Shown: positions 9,864 to 21,912 of the stretch, piece by piece
How the letters are laid out: each line of letters starts with the position of its first letter
Numbering within the stretch: position 1 is the stretch's first letter
Assembly (NCBI GenBank): GCA_021432635.1
Contig: MU270023.1
Coordinates: 744,001-808,000 of the forward strand
Origin: Thozetella sp. PMI_491
Taxonomy: Eukaryota; Ascomycota; Sordariomycetes; Chaetosphaeriales; Chaetosphaeriaceae
DNA: 64,000 nucleotides
Direction: 5' to 3'
Notes under the pieces: generated by a model
Databases searched by the model: none
Told to the model about the DNA's origin: nothing
What the model saw: the letters and a program-made list of their open reading frames with translations, nothing else
Made by a program: the position numbers and the translations under genes

Positions 9864-11336
9864 ATGGCTGCCGTGACTCTCCTGACCGCTGTGGCGTTCG
9901 CCGGGCTTGCCGCCGGCGCCGTACCGGACAGGCATGCCATCGAGACACACAGTGACTGGAGGGCCAAGATCAAGAACGTTGTCATTCTGGTCGAGGAGAA
10001 CCGCTCCTTCGACACGTTTGCCGGCGGTCTGGACTACAACCCGGACATCGACGGTCTGCTCGGCCACAACTACTGCAACTCGATGAACGCCACGGACCCC
10101 CATCAGATGGCCGACGTCTGTGCCGGGCCCCTGGCTGCCGACGTAGCTGCCGACGACCCAAACCACTCCATTAGTGGCGTCAACATGCAGAGTGAGCCTC
10201 GCCGATATGTCAATCTCATCAGCATGGAATGGCCCGGCTAACGCGATCACAGTCTTCAGCACCTGGCACCCGGACGAGGCCCTTGTTAACTCCTCCCCGG
10301 CCTGGAAGTACCAGAACATGCGCGGGTGAGCTTGTGTGCCCTCTTTTCTCATCCAAGGCGTAAGCTCACATACCACAGCTTTGTCACGGAGCAGGCTACG
10401 GCCTACAGCACCAACGATTCTGCGCGCGCGGCTGAGGCCATCAACTACTACCCGCCTGAGCACATCCCGGTCTTCTCCACTATGGCTGAGAACTTTGTGC
10501 TCTTCGACCGGTGGTTCTGCAGCGTCCCCGGCCCTACCAACCCCAACCGTGCGTACCTGACATCGGGGACCTCGTATGGCCACGGTCGCAACGACGACGC
10601 CTTCAACGTGTTTGGCATGCCCCAGAAGAGCATCTTCCAGCAGCTCTCGGAAGCCAACATCACGTGGACCAACTACCAGAACAGCACGACCGGGCCGGGG
10701 CTCGGCTTCAACCCGGACGCCGCCTTCTACGAGTGGACGCTCTCGAGCGGCGCCAACGCCACCAACATCAAGCCCATCACTCAGTTCTACGAGGATGCGG
10801 CCGCCGGCACCCTGCCCGCCCTGACCTACATCAATCCCGAGTGCTGCGATTACCAAAGTTTCCACCCTCCCAGCCCTATCTCCATGGGCGAGACCTTCAT
10901 CAAGGGCATCTACGAGGCGCTGCGCAACTCGCCTCAGTGGAACGACACCCTGTTCGTCCTGACCTTTGACGAGCACGGCGGGTTCGGCGACCATGTGCCG
11001 CCGCCCGTCGGCGTCCCCGCCGGTGACGATCTGACCTACACCGAGACGGCGATGGATGGCCAGAATATCACCTTCAGCTTTGAGCGCCTGGGACCGCGCG
11101 TCCCGACGATGCTGATCTCGCCGTGGGTGGGCAAGGGCCTGGTCGAGAACAAGGGCAGCAACTTTGGCGGCGAGTACTCGCACACCTCGATCCTCGCCTT
11201 CCTGAGCGAGCTTTGGGGCCTGGAGAAGCTGACGCCGAGGGTTGAGTGGAGCTCCACGTTCGAACACTTGCTTCTGAGCGAGCGCAGGGCCGAGTCGGAC
11301 TCGCCCGCGATACTTCCCGAGCCTGTGGCGTGGTAG
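9864..11336 (+). CDS. secreted phosphoesterase (phospholipase C / acid phosphatase type, 452 aa)
   Basis: Three exons (9864-10191, 10253-10325, 10379-11336) give 452 residues in one frame. A signal peptide (MAAVTLLTAVAFAGLAAGAV) precedes the catalytic domain. The hallmark of the PF04185 phosphoesterase family stands near residue 44 as VEENRSFDTFAG, with metal- and phosphate-binding Glu and Asn. The C-terminal metal site reads FDEHGGFGDHVPPP, and HTSILAFLSELWGL follows. Relatives include bacterial non-haemolytic phospholipase C, acid phosphatase AcpA and fungal phosphatidylglycerol-specific PLC. The enzyme should hydrolyse phosphodiester or phosphomonoester bonds outside the cell or in the vacuole. 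The exact substrate cannot be read from sequence. Several NxT/NxS sites suggest glycosylation. Donors are GTGAGC in both introns. Confidence 0.9.
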
Positions 11337-12111
11337 AGCCTTGGCCAACAAGCAACTGTGGTATAAGAGTAATTTGTAATAATACACTCGCTTGTCACCA
11401 ACACTTTTCGCAAGTACCTGTGAGGAGTCCATAATAAGCTTGGTCTACTGTTTCCAGGCTAAAGATGTATTTCCACACGTTATGTGGCCTAAGCAGCCGT
11501 GCCGAATCTCGGTACACTGCTTTTCTTGATCTCCAAGAAACTCCGATTAGGCTCCAAGGGAAGATGGAGAGCGTTATTTGTTCCCTAGTAGTGATGTTGG
11601 ACCCTATTGTATTGCGTCGGCTGTGCCACATCTTCCCATATGCTCCACGGTATATCAGCCGCGTGGGGGCAAGATCTCTAGATACAAAGAAAAGCGCTCT
11701 AGTCCTCACCAGAGCTACCTAACGATAGAGATAGAGTTCTACCTCGTATATATATAAAGAGCAGCTGCTTTCCTCTTCTCCAGCCACTGTATTGAGTACT
11801 GACTAGAGCCTGCAAGAGTATGCAGGTCTGCCTGTCTGGTGCGCAGCCGTATATAGAGCTGCTGCCCAGCAGGTACACCCTAGAATTTCTGAGACAGAGA
11901 CCTTGCTGTATCAGCGCAGGTTGGAATGGCGTCTTGATGTGGTGGCTACCATTCCAGGTCTCTGCTCGAGCCAGGACATCTTCGGCCACTTCTGCCTGCC
12001 AGCTCCAACTCGAGAATGAGAGAGCTTAGCGGTTATCTATGAGCCATGTGTCGTTATAGCGGGAGTATAGTGTCGTCGCATATACCAGAACTGAGAGGAA
12101 GCGCTCTCCTC
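11337..12111. other. intergenic between the phosphoesterase and SRR1-like genes
   Basis: This is the 3' side of both convergent genes. It is AT-richer, with GATAGA-type simple repeats near 11720-11760, and no gene was recognised. Confidence 0.4.
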
Positions 12112-12956
12112 TCAGTTTCCAGCGAGAGAGGCTGCAGGAGGCATATCGCTGTTTGTGGCGGGTTCTTTCCTCCAGTAGACACACGTTCCGGTGAAAATAT
12201 TTCCCATGTCAGGGAATGAGAACTGGTCATACGACTCGTGCATCTGAGCAAGAGGCCCCAGAAGTGCCTCGACGTCCGGCTTGAAGCTGGCCGTCGTCTG
12301 CCAACTGTCCAGGCCCGTGCCGACGAACATAGCTGGCAGAACACGGAGGGCCTCGTGCCAGGTGCGGATGTACAGGTGAATTCCGAACACCACCGCGCCA
12401 CTGTCGATCATGGCAAAAGCGTCTGAGTTCTCGGCGACCTCTAAGCCGAGCTCCGCGCAGAACGACTTGTCGGTGGGGGTGAAGGCAGGCTCCTGGACGA
12501 CTCGCCGGCCGCAAGAATCACCTAGACGGCAAGTGAGCGATCAATACGCTGCCGGTTTGCAATGAAGTATCGAAGCAGCTAGTAGTTACCTAAGGCATGG
12601 GCTAGCGTCTTGAAAGCTTCGATCTGCAGATGGGCGGCCCGGCGTGCGGCCCAACTGCCGGTGGCAGGGTCGAAGGAGCCAGGGCCGAGACATATGGCCG
12701 TTGTGACGGCCGGGCGGCCTCTCAGGTGTCCAGATACGAGTGTCTTCAGGGTCTTGCAGCATTGAGAAGCCTCCCACTCAGCGCGAATGCCCTCGTGGTA
12801 CTTGCGAATATCTTGGAGGGAGAAGGTCGGGTTCTGGTTTGGGGGAACCTCGGCCGTCTCGCTCTCATCTTGCTGGGGCGGGCGGGCGCGGCGGGGGCCC
12901 CGGTGGTCTTTCCGGACCACGTGAGTCCATCCGTCGTCGGCTCCCTGCAAGCTCAT
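12112..12956 (-). CDS. SRR1-like domain protein (258 aa)
   Basis: Two exons (12956-12590 and 12521-12112) join to 258 residues. The N-terminus DDGWTHVVRKD and the central strand TTAICLGPGSFDPATGSW, followed later by DSCGRRVVQEPAFTPTDKSF and DSGAVVFGIHLYI, match the SRR1-like family (PF07985) in order: a basic WTxV start, a glycine-rich turn after a hydrophobic strand, and a second strand-plus-loop. SRR1 proteins act in circadian and light signalling in plants and affect haem or transcription responses in animals. Fungal members are mostly uncharacterised, and intracellular action is assumed because there is no signal peptide. The N-terminal RGPRRARPPQQDESE stretch is basic and then acidic. 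The intron is GTAACT to CTAG, 68 nt long. Confidence 0.8.
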
Positions 12957-13554
12957 GTCGGCGTGGACTTTGCCGTCCCGTCACTGCTGGCTCCCACGTA
13001 TTCCTATTCCATTTTCGATGGAAGACCCTGAATGGAGGGGTCAGGCAGGTGGTGGGGCGTCCGATAAGCGATACGCGATAAGCACATGGCCCTACCAGAC
13101 CTAGGAAAGGGAGCCCAGGCGAGGCAGGCAGGCTCATCGTTCGTTCGCGGCAACTACGATTGGGCCGCCCGCTCATTCGCCCTTGCAGCGGGCCGCCCGT
13201 TGGCGCCAGGCTTCGCTCTGCTCGGGAGAGGCACAACCTCAGGGGGTTTCTCAAATAAGGTGCCTGGGGGGAAGCAGTCGAGCTCTCTGCCGCATCGATG
13301 CTTTCGCAGGCAGTCCAGACTCCCCAATCTGGCACCACGAGGCTCTCCCCCATCCTCTTTCTGCTCTTCCCTCCCTCCCTTCCCCCCAGCGCCTGCTGGT
13401 CTGACACAATACGTCAGATGCGATACGGCGTGGATTGGCCACCGGCCACATGGGCACGCCCCGGCGATGGGGAGCTGCGAGACTTTTGCCGGTCAGCTTA
13501 CGCGCATCGGCAAGTCTGGCTGTTTTCTCCCTGGGGGGGTACGCAGTATGAAGA

Positions 13555-13592
13555 GGGTACTCTCCGCCCGCTAGGGTACTCTCCGCCCGCTA
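13555..13592. repeat. 19-bp perfect tandem duplication
   Basis: The unit GGGTACTCTCCGCCCGCTA occurs twice with no gap (13555-13573 and 13574-13592), perfect over 38 bp. Confidence 0.8.
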
Positions 13593-15354
13593 GTCAGTGC
13601 GAGCGACAAACGAGTCGATAGCGCTGGCGGGCGGGCGAGCGGGCGGCATTTGCTGCGACATACAGCTCGCCGGCGCCAACTGTCTTAATTGGAAACAGAA
13701 TTGCTACTTTGGCTCGGCGTCGGGGTGACGAGACGATCCTGGCGACGCAGCAGTTGGGTGCGACCACTCTCGTACGACGCTGGAGACCAGAAATGCAAAT
13801 CGGCGGGCTTCCAAGGTCACCCTCCGACGGAGATCTGGGGCACCGTTGTTGGGCGGTCACGTTCAGAAATAGGCCATCCAATATCACACACTCAGCAGCA
13901 GCAGCACCCACAGCCTGCCCGCCGCCGGAATCCAGCGGTGCAGCTGCAGCGCAATCTGCAGAGTAGAGGTCGAACTCGTGCGAGCTCGGCCCAAAAATAG
14001 GCCTGTGCCCGTCTCGGCAGCACTTTTCATTGGCCCCGGGTCGGCGCTTAGCCCCATTGTGCAGTCGGGTGTGCTCTGCAGACCTCAGGTGTGGAGTCGC
14101 ACTGCAGTGCACTGAACTGTCAGTCCGTGGCACCATGAGTGAGAGAGTGAGAGAGAGGAGGGGGGGCGGAGGATGAGGTTGATCACGGCGCTCTCGCCTC
14201 CTCTGGGCGCCCCCATTCATGCCCTTCCTGCCGGTACCGAGCGACCTTCCGCCCCTGACATGGTCGGCGTCCAGCAGAAAGCTGGCAGCCCAAGTTCCTG
14301 CGCAAGGTGACGAGAAGCTGCCATTCCCCCATTCTCAACTGCCTCACGGGTAGCGACATTAGGGCTCAAGGGGCTCTCTGGTGCACCAACCCCACATGCA
14401 GCTCAGCTTCTCAGGCCAAGAGCCCGTGGCGGCCGAAGGCACAGCACCCCACGGTGATCGAAAGGTGTCTCCCAGCCGTCACGGTGCTTCGGGCGCTCAT
14501 TGGCCGCCGACTTCACCCAGGGCCAACGACGCCTGGCGCCCGTCTGCCATCGTTGGTCGGTCAAGAGGGGCGAGCAAGGGCGAGAAGGGAGGGACGGCCA
14601 ATGTAGCACGGCAATCTAATCCGGGCGGCATTGAGGGGACAGCCACTCACGGGCCAGAGATGGCTGGTTGATATGCACGACGTGCACCCGCACCCCTGTC
14701 GATAGCCAATCACGCGCGCCGTCTGGCCGCCGAGAAAAGCGACTACCCCCTCCTCTTCGCAGCGACTCGCTGGCGACTCCAAGATGTCCAGGCCCTCGGC
14801 GGCTCGAGGGCGAAGGAGAGTCGATGGGTTGCACCGGACCCTGGGTTGGCTCTGCTCCGCAGCCCAGCGTCACGGCAATATTACTACTACTTGCCGTCGC
14901 CGCCCAACCGGGCCAGCTCCTCTTCCGACCTCTCTTCTTGAATTTCTTCAAGCTCCAAATCTCACCGGTTCGGATTTTTGACCATTTGGTCGTGCCCATC
15001 TCTTCGGCTGCTCATCTAGGAGGCAGTGCCTTCTGCTCTGCAAGCCCATTCGGAAACCCGCGCCAGCCCCCCAATTAGAACCCCGGACGCAGCTCAGCCG
15101 TGATCTACGAGGAACACCGCGCATTGAGGATCCCCGTTGGCAGCCAACGCGGATAAGGAGAAAAAAAAAGGCGGGGTCGAACCAGCTCTCTAAGCAACCC
15201 AGCTTCTGCACTCGATCGTTAGTCAGGGCCTCAAAAAGGAGGACTAGATCCCCCCAGGGGCATTCAAGAGTCGACGATTGGAGCCTTTTTACGAGCTCCC
15301 CTCCGCTGCAGCCCTAGCCTGAGATAGCCTCACCAGGCCTCAGTCCATCGATCC

Positions 15355-15371
15355 ATTATATATATATATAC
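15355..15371 (+). promoter_or_regulatory. TA-repeat/TATA element just before the BIM1-like gene
   Basis: An alternating TATATATATATATA run lies only about 20-35 nt before the ATG at 15391. If it is the TATA box, the leader is extremely short or transcription starts almost at the ATG. Otherwise it is a simple repeat in the leader. Confidence 0.4.
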
Positions 15372-15390
15372 CCATAACCGCAATTCCATC

Positions 15391-16236
15391 ATGCTCGCAT
15401 CAACACTATTCGCCCTCATCAGCATACCGCTGGTGTCGGCGCATACCATCATCACATACCCGGGATGGCGAGGCGACAACCTCGTCACGAACGCAACGTT
15501 CCCCTATGGCATGCAGTGGATGTATCCTTGTGAGTTGGCGCCTCTAACCCTCTCCACATCGCCTAGCACCAGCAGCTAACCCGGCCTCGAGGTGGTGGCA
15601 TGAACACCACCAACAACCGGACATACTGGCCGACAACGGGTGGCGCCGTCGCCTTCCAGCCCGGCTGGTTCCAGGGACATGCCTCGGCCCTGCTCTACGT
15701 CAACCTCGGGTTCGGCACTGACGGCCCCAACGGCGGTCCTCAGAACATGAGCAACCCGATGGTCCCACCCTTCCAGATCCTAGGTCCCAGCAAGAACCCC
15801 TACCCCGGCAGCGTGTGCCTCCCGCAGGTGCCGCTCCCGGCGGGTGCCAACGTCCAAGCCGGCGACCTCGCGACCATCCAGGTCGTCGAGCTGGCCGTGC
15901 ACGGCGCCTCCCTCTTCTCGGTAAGTTCAAGCCTTCCACCCCACCCAACCCCGCTCTCATCCAGAGCGACAAGCTAACCTGGCGCAGTGCGTCGACATCA
16001 TCTTTGTCGAGCCCAACGATCCGCGTCTCGTCGAGGTCAACGAGACCAACTGCGTAAACAGCAGTGACATTGGCTTCGCCGACATCTACACCATCACGAC
16101 ACGCCAGCCGAACCAGCAGAACACGACGAGCGGTGCCGAGGCGCGCTTCCGGTACTTCGGCCGCAACAAGGCCAGCTGGCTCTCCTACATCGGCTTCCTA
16201 CCGGTCGTCTTCGGCGGCCTGTGGGTGCTGGTATGA
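15391..16236 (+). CDS. secreted BIM1/X325-like histidine-brace copper-binding protein (238 aa)
   Basis: Exons 15391-15529, 15592-15920 and 15988-16236 give 238 residues. The signal peptide MLASTLFALISIPLVSA ends exactly before His18, so the mature protein starts HTIITYPGWRGDNL. A free N-terminal His is the copper-binding histidine brace of LPMOs and of the LPMO-like BIM1/X325 family. The start HxxxxYPGWRG and the later MYPCGGM and VCLPQVPLPAGA segments fit the BIM1-like group rather than cellulolytic LPMOs. The C-terminus WLSYIGFLPVVFGGLWVLV is a hydrophobic GPI-anchor-type signal. Family members bind copper at the cell surface; Cryptococcus Bim1 works with the copper importer. Several NxT glycosylation sites are present. 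The role in copper acquisition is inferred from the family. Confidence 0.88.
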
Positions 16237-17257
16237 GGGGCGACAGCTGGTGATTCCTCGTAGGACGGGCATCTCGACCCCGCCCTGCCGGCGGACCCGT
16301 CCGCCGCGGCCGCAAACCGGCCTGTGTATAAGGTACTTGGCATCTATATGGCGTTCACCACGGACAAGCGGGACAGGGGTTGTCTCTGGAAAGACCTCGG
16401 GTATCTGGCTTTTACATTATATCCGCTTAATCTCTTATAGCGAGGGCGGCTTCTGGGTGTGCCAGAATTTCCTTTCTCGTTAACTTTTTTTTTTCGGGTG
16501 GAGGACTAGTATGCTCCCGCCCTTCGGCCGAACGTGCGAGCATATTCGCCGCCGGCCGTTTACGTGTACATGTCGACGACAGGAGCGAGCTGCAAAAGAC
16601 TGGCCCTAGTCCACGATAGATGATCATAGAAGTGATCCAATTACACAACCGCCGCGTCTCCAATGTGAAGCTATTTGCCCTGTATGTGAATATGTGAATA
16701 TGGGACAGTAGTTAGTCGTTAGGACAGGACCGGCGCTAGCGGACGGTCCCGTGGGTCAGTCTTCTGGGAGCCGGCGCCGCCGTGTGATGGAATGCGTCGC
16801 CTAGCCGGGTCACACCCCCTTTTTGTCCTACTCGCGAAACTCGGCGCTTGGTGAGACGCCCGGACCGGGAGAGCCAACATGGGCGGGGCCGCATGGAGCA
16901 ACGGCTTACGTAGTAGTGCTTGCATGATGCTAGTCACGCATAGTCCCGACAGTCTCAACTTCATTACTCGCCAGGAGATGTGATTGACCACGCTTGCCGT
17001 CACATTCCGAGGCATATATCACAGCGAGCTACGCATTCGTAGGCTTTGTCACAGGGAATGCCGCGACGAGATCATGGGTAGATGGGTAAGATAATCTAGC
17101 TTGATTGGGAGCTTTCTTGCCCGTGTCGTGATGGCATCTCGCATAGAGTGTGCAGCGCCGGCAGTACCGGCCCGTCTACTGGCTGCCCTGTCCAGTTTCA
17201 TACTCCTAACAGTGATCCTCTTCCTCGTTCAGGATCCATGTGACCACATTTGCCCGT
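16237..17257. other. intergenic 3' of BIM1-like and doa1 genes
   Basis: Convergent 3' region with a T-tract near 16485-16495 and no gene seen. Confidence 0.45.
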
Positions 17258-19767
17258 CTACCTCAGGAAGGCCAGGCATTCTTGCGCGACGTCCTTGACG
17301 CGAGCCTCGGGCGCCTTCTGCAGCGCCTCCCGGATAGCATCGTCCACCCCAAGATCTTTAACCGCCTTCTTGTAGTCGTCGGTCCCCGGGATCGCCAGAA
17401 CCGTGCCCACAGCCATGAGAGCCCTGTACAATACCTCTGCATCACCCTGCGTGCGGAGCACCTGTGCTATCACGTTACAGAGGAGCGTCAAGACATCGGC
17501 TCCTACTGCACCGTTGGCGCTCTTGGCTGACTTGTAACCGAGGCATGCGTAATTGAACGCCGCCGTCGCCAGGGCGATCTGGAGGTTTACGTTTTGGGCT
17601 CCGACCGGATTGCCATCCACCCCAGAGATGCGCTCCAGTGCGCTCACGACGTTGTCTGCCTGGCTAGCCGCGACGGCTCTGCCGGCATCCGAGGTGAAGA
17701 TATTAGCGATGGCGCGAAGGGCCATCATGACCATGTTTTCGTTGACGGCGCCGTCCGTCTCTAGTGTACTGCGCAGCACCAGCTGAATCACGTTGGCTGG
17801 CTTCTCTAGCGACGCGACCGTTGGTGAGGTAACAAGGATCCGGAATAGATCAAGTCCCGCTAGGCGGTCGCTATATGGCCACTCTGTGATGACCTTTAGG
17901 ACAATATTGACCCCAGCCGGGGGGAGGTTAGATGTCTTGCCCGAGCTGAGTGTCTGGATGAGATCAGCAAGCGCTTTTGTGTCGTCGGGGTTGAGGGCGA
18001 GATGCTTGTTGCCAGACTCGATCAGGCCTTCGTTCAACTTGAGTAGCTTCCGCTGGATGGGATCGAACTTGATCTGGGTCATGGTCACAAACTCCTCGTG
18101 CGGCAGATTCTTCTTCGTCGTCTGCGGTTGGTCCGGCCGGTACCGAGAGTCTGTCCCGAGAGGGTCAGGACCGGTTGCTTGTGACTGCTGGCCGATCGTA
18201 GCTCCCTTCGTGTTTTCTGTGATGAAATTGGCCACACTGTCAAGATAAGAAAGAGGGAGTTCGTTGTCGCCAAGGAACTTGGTGGCGCGCTCGTATGGGT
18301 TCTCGGACAGATTGTAGGGCAGCTTTAGAGGCGGTTTTCCGTCCTCAATGTCCACATCGAACACAAAGTCGTATTCTTTGCCTTGATATTGGGCCTTGCG
18401 ACCGCTGCTTCCTGCCGAGTCTACCACTGTGCCCACCTTGTCCCATTTTTGCTGGCCTAGTTGCAAGTCACGTTAGTTGTCTTTCGCATATCTGTGGTGG
18501 GGAGGGAGGATAAGTTCCTAACTTACTCATTGACCACTGATATGCTCCAATCGACTCGTCATCCTCCCTGATCGTCTTGACCTGACCGTCGTGAGCTCCG
18601 GCGTGGGTCTGCAGCCAGTCGGGACGATCCAGCGATTCTTTGTTGATAGTGTTGCCGAGCTGCTGCTGCGGGATCGCCGACGCCTTGACTGACTCCTCAA
18701 ACTGTGCCAGTGTCTCTGTGTCGGCAACGCGGTCCTGGACCCTGGTGAAAATACGAACAACATTGTCGCTAGCGCCCGACACGATGTCGCCAGTCTCGGC
18801 GCACACCGCTACGGACCAGACCGAGATAGCGGGGTGGGTGATGGTCTGGATGCACTCCTTGCCACGCCATATCCGCACCGTCCGATCCTCGCCAGAGCTG
18901 ACGATCTCTCCGCTTGGCAGCGTGCCTAGGGAGTAGATGTAGCTCTCGTGACCGTGCAGCTCGCCCACCTGCTGTCCGTTTAGCTTCCAGAGGCGGATGA
19001 CGCCGTCATTGCTAGCGCTAGCGATCTCGCCGCCGCTAGGGTGGCCACGGATGCCAGTCGGGAGCTTAGCCAGCGCCCGCACGACCTCGGGTGTAGAGAT
19101 GGTGGCGCGGGGCTCCACCTCGCCTGCATTGTTTCGGCGCAGATCGAAGATGCGTATCTTGCTGTCGGCGCAGCCCGTTACGACGGTGTTCTCATCGAGG
19201 GCAAGCACAGTCCACACGCTGCCGCCGTTGTTGTGCTTCAGCACCAACTCGGCCTCCCACTTGCCAACGTTCCAGACTCGAGCGTGGCCGTCCCAGCTCC
19301 CGGAGACGATCCACGTGCTCTTGGGAGATACGTCCAGGGCACAGATATTATGGGCGTGGCCGATCAGCAGCCTCTCGGCGTTCTCGTCGGGGGTGGAGGT
19401 GGGCTTGCGGACTTCGATGATGGTGTCCTTGCCGCCAGATACAATCAGCCCGTCTTTGTATCCGGAGAACGGGCGGAGGAAGGACAAGGCGTTGATGTAG
19501 TCGTGGCCCTGGGTGGTGATCGACGCGTCGAACTCAATCGGTGTGGTCTTTGTCCTCCGCCAGATGCGAACTGTACGGTCGCGAGACGCCGAGAGCACGA
19601 CATCGGCAGCGGGGAACAAGACGGCCCGAACCTGCACGACGGTCAGCTCTGAGCTGGCATTTACGCCATCTAGTGGAACATGGGACTTGTCAGTGACGGG
19701 GCACGGGGGAGTAACTCACATCGGCGTCGTGGCCCTTGAGCTGGGCCGAAAGCTTGAAATCCGACAT
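17258..19767 (-). CDS. doa1: Doa1/Ufd3/PLAA-type WD40-PFU-PUL ubiquitin-binding protein (783 aa)
   Basis: Exons 19767-19720, 19631-18527 and 18456-17258 join to 783 residues, very near the length of yeast Doa1. The N-terminal half carries about seven WD40 units (DRTVRIW, DGHARVWN, DSKIRIFD, DGVIRLWK, DRTVRIW, DNVVRIF). A PFU domain follows (QQKWDKVGTVVDSAG, YDFVFDVDIEDG, LKLPYNLSENPYERA). The C-terminal third is the Armadillo-like PUL domain that binds Cdc48/p97 (FDPIQRKLLKLNEGLI through KDVAQECLAFLR). Doa1 binds ubiquitin through WD40/PFU and links it to Cdc48 for ubiquitin recycling, ribophagy and mitochondrial protein degradation. The first exon encodes only 16 residues (MSDFKLSAQLKGHDAD), the usual short start of this family. 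It is transcribed divergently from the STRAP-like gene across a 0.97 kb shared region. Confidence 0.95.
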
Positions 19768-20740
19768 CTCGGCACTGTCTCTTACGTGGTTGTTTCGGGA
19801 TGGAATGGCGTGGAAAGCTCAGGCGTGGCCAGCGAGGTTCAAGGGGAAAAGGCAGGGAGCTCGGGGCCACAAGTGAGGGGTGGCGGGGAGCTTCAGCCAC
19901 GACTGCTATCTAATCAACGGTGTGGCTAGACAACGCTCTAGAATCGCTTGGAAGGCCTCTCGCCCAGGCTTCAACCGCGCGCGCCACAGGCACCATCTCT
20001 GACGAAACAGGGCTTCTTTAGCCCGCACCTGAAGCAGGCCAGCACGGTTCCTTGGACGGCCGTACTCGGCCGGAAACCAGGCTTTCGCTCCTTGCGTGAA
20101 CCCACTCGTAAGTGCAAACAAACATCCCCCCTCCTCTCTCTTATAGGTAAGGCAAGAGCGGTCCAAGTCGCCTGGTCGTCCTTTTGTCTAGGCGTCGCTG
20201 CCCCGAGCGCTGGCTCAACACACGGACCATGGCCCCACTTTGATGTGCTTGGGCGACCCTGGCTCGCCTGGACCCTGGTGCCTCCTGCCCCACCACTCTT
20301 CTCTCTCACTTCCCTCAAAGCAAACTTCAGAAGTCGTTTCCTAACGACCAAAATTTCCCACCCGTTCGTCTTCTCTGCATGGGCGGTCCTTTCCCTTGTT
20401 ACGCCCTCTCTCTCTGCTCTCTTTTTATGAAGCGCGCGCTGTCGACCACCCGCTCTCTAACCTCCTTCTAATCTCTACGCCCCCTTTTCTCGCCCCTCCT
20501 CCCCTCTTTTTGGTGCAACTTTACTCTCCGACGGTGCTTGAGGCAGAGGCTTTGGATCCCATCGCTTTCATTCCTACCTGTCCACACAAGCAATTCATTC
20601 CCCCGGAGAACACAAAGGAGTTTTGCTCGGTTCGACGCACCCTCTTCTCGCGCTTTTTGGCACCAATTCATCTCGTCTCGATCCAACTTGGCTCCGCCGC
20701 GCCTCACCTCGCCTCGCCTTGCCTCACCTTACCTGTCGCC
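19768..20740. other. shared promoter region of doa1 and the STRAP-like gene
   Basis: Divergent 973-bp interval. The STRAP side is a long CT-rich leader (about 20285-20735) with CTCGCCTCGCCTTGCCTCACC-like runs close to the ATG. Open frames here look like chance. Confidence 0.5.
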
Positions 20741-21912
20741 ATGGCCGAGACCAACGCTCCACCGAAACCCGCAGCCCAGGCTGTCCCGTTGACATGCCAT
20801 GGCCACTCGCGGCCCGTTCCGCACATAAGCTTTTCCGGCCTAGAGAAGGGAGAGTCTGATGCGTACTGGATGATTTCGGCCTGCAAGGGTAAGAACCATC
20901 TCCGCTCATCATCCCCTTCGCCCCTCCAATTCACGCACTCCCGCGACTTGTGAGCTAACCAAACTTGGGTCCAGACGGAAACCCCATGCTCCGCAACGGC
21001 CAGACGGGTGATTGGATAGGTACCTTCCTCGGACACAAGGGCGCCGTCTGGCAGGCCAAGCTGAGCCCCGACGCGGCCACCGCGGCCACCGCCTCGGCCG
21101 ACTTCACCGCCAAGGTGTGGGATACGCACTCCGGTGAGCTGCTGTATGTCCTCCAGCACGACCACATCGTCCGCGCAATTGCCTATCCGTTCGACAACTC
21201 CTCGATGCTGGCGACTGGTGGGTTCGAGAAGAAGCTGCGCATCTTCGACCTTCAGGAAGTCAAGCCGGTGGAGCAGGCTGAAGGGCAGCCGGTCGTGCCC
21301 GTCACCATCAACACCCCGACGGCGTTCGAGATTGGCGAGGGCACCCACAAAGACAACATCAAATTCATCGTCTGGGCTCTGGATCCGAACCGCCTAATCA
21401 CTGCCTCTGGCGACACCCTGCGGTGGTTCGACCTTCCCTCGCGCAGTTGCATTCGCGAGACCAAGCTCGACGGGGAGATCAAATCGTGCGAGCTCGTCTT
21501 CCTCGCGCCGCAGCATAGCAGTCCGACCGACCTTGGCGGCGGTCTTCCGGTCCTTGCCGTCGCTGCCGGGAAGACGGTGTACTTCTGGGGCGGCGAGCAG
21601 GCCGACACCGAGCTCAAGCGGAAGACACTGAGCCACGGAATCGCCAGCGTGGGCCTGGACCTCAAGGGAAAGAAATACGTGGTGGGAGAGGAGCCTGGCA
21701 CCTGGGCGCGGCTGTACGACTGGGAGACGGACACCGAGATCGACATCAACAAGGGCCATCACGGGCCAATCTGGTCAATCGCCTTCTCGCCCGACAACAA
21801 CCTGTATGCGACGGGCTCCGAGGACGGAACGATCAAGATGTGGAAGAACTGTGAGGGTCCCTACGGGCTGTGGCGCAACGGCGTGGCGGGCGGCGGCTCG
21901 GGTGCAGACTAG
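20741..21912 (+). CDS. STRAP-like WD40 protein (361 aa)
   Basis: Exons 20741-20888 and 20975-21912 give 361 residues. After a short N-terminus (MAETNAPPKPAAQAV) come seven WD units, among them GHSRPVPHISFSG, GHKGAVWQAKLSPD, DFTAKVWDTHSGE, HDHIVRAIAYPFD, KKLRIFDLQ, GHHGPIWSIAFSPD and DGTIKMWKNCEG. The order and the ending TIKMWKNCEGPYGLWR are those of serine/threonine kinase receptor-associated protein (STRAP/Unrip) and its fungal orthologues, which in animals associate with the SMN complex and TGF-beta receptors. In fungi the role is less clear, probably RNP assembly or translation-related. The intron is GTAAGA to CCAG. The stop is TAG at 21910-21912. The same frame continues open for 163 more codons (separate entry). 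Confidence 0.93.

Larger units (their letters stand above)
12957..15390. other. long intergenic region between divergent SRR1-like and BIM1-like genes
   Basis: 2.4 kb shared upstream region, GC-rich, with many overlapping frames of 100-200 codons on both strands but no motif in any of them. It contains a 19-bp tandem duplication at 13555-13592 and ends in a TA-repeat box. It is read as regulatory or intergenic DNA. Confidence 0.45.

Noticed and set aside
9690-11432. 580-codon minus-strand open frame
   Set aside because: It lies wholly antisense to the phosphoesterase exons, has no recognisable motif and follows from their GC-biased codons.
13594-14220. 208-codon minus-strand open frame
   Set aside because: Pro/Arg/Ser-rich chance frame in GC-rich promoter DNA, overlapped by plus-strand frames of similar length.
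15171-15215. GGTTCGACCCC-like T-loop on the minus strand suggesting a tRNA
   Set aside because: The flanking bases do not form acceptor, D and anticodon stems; no cloverleaf could be drawn.
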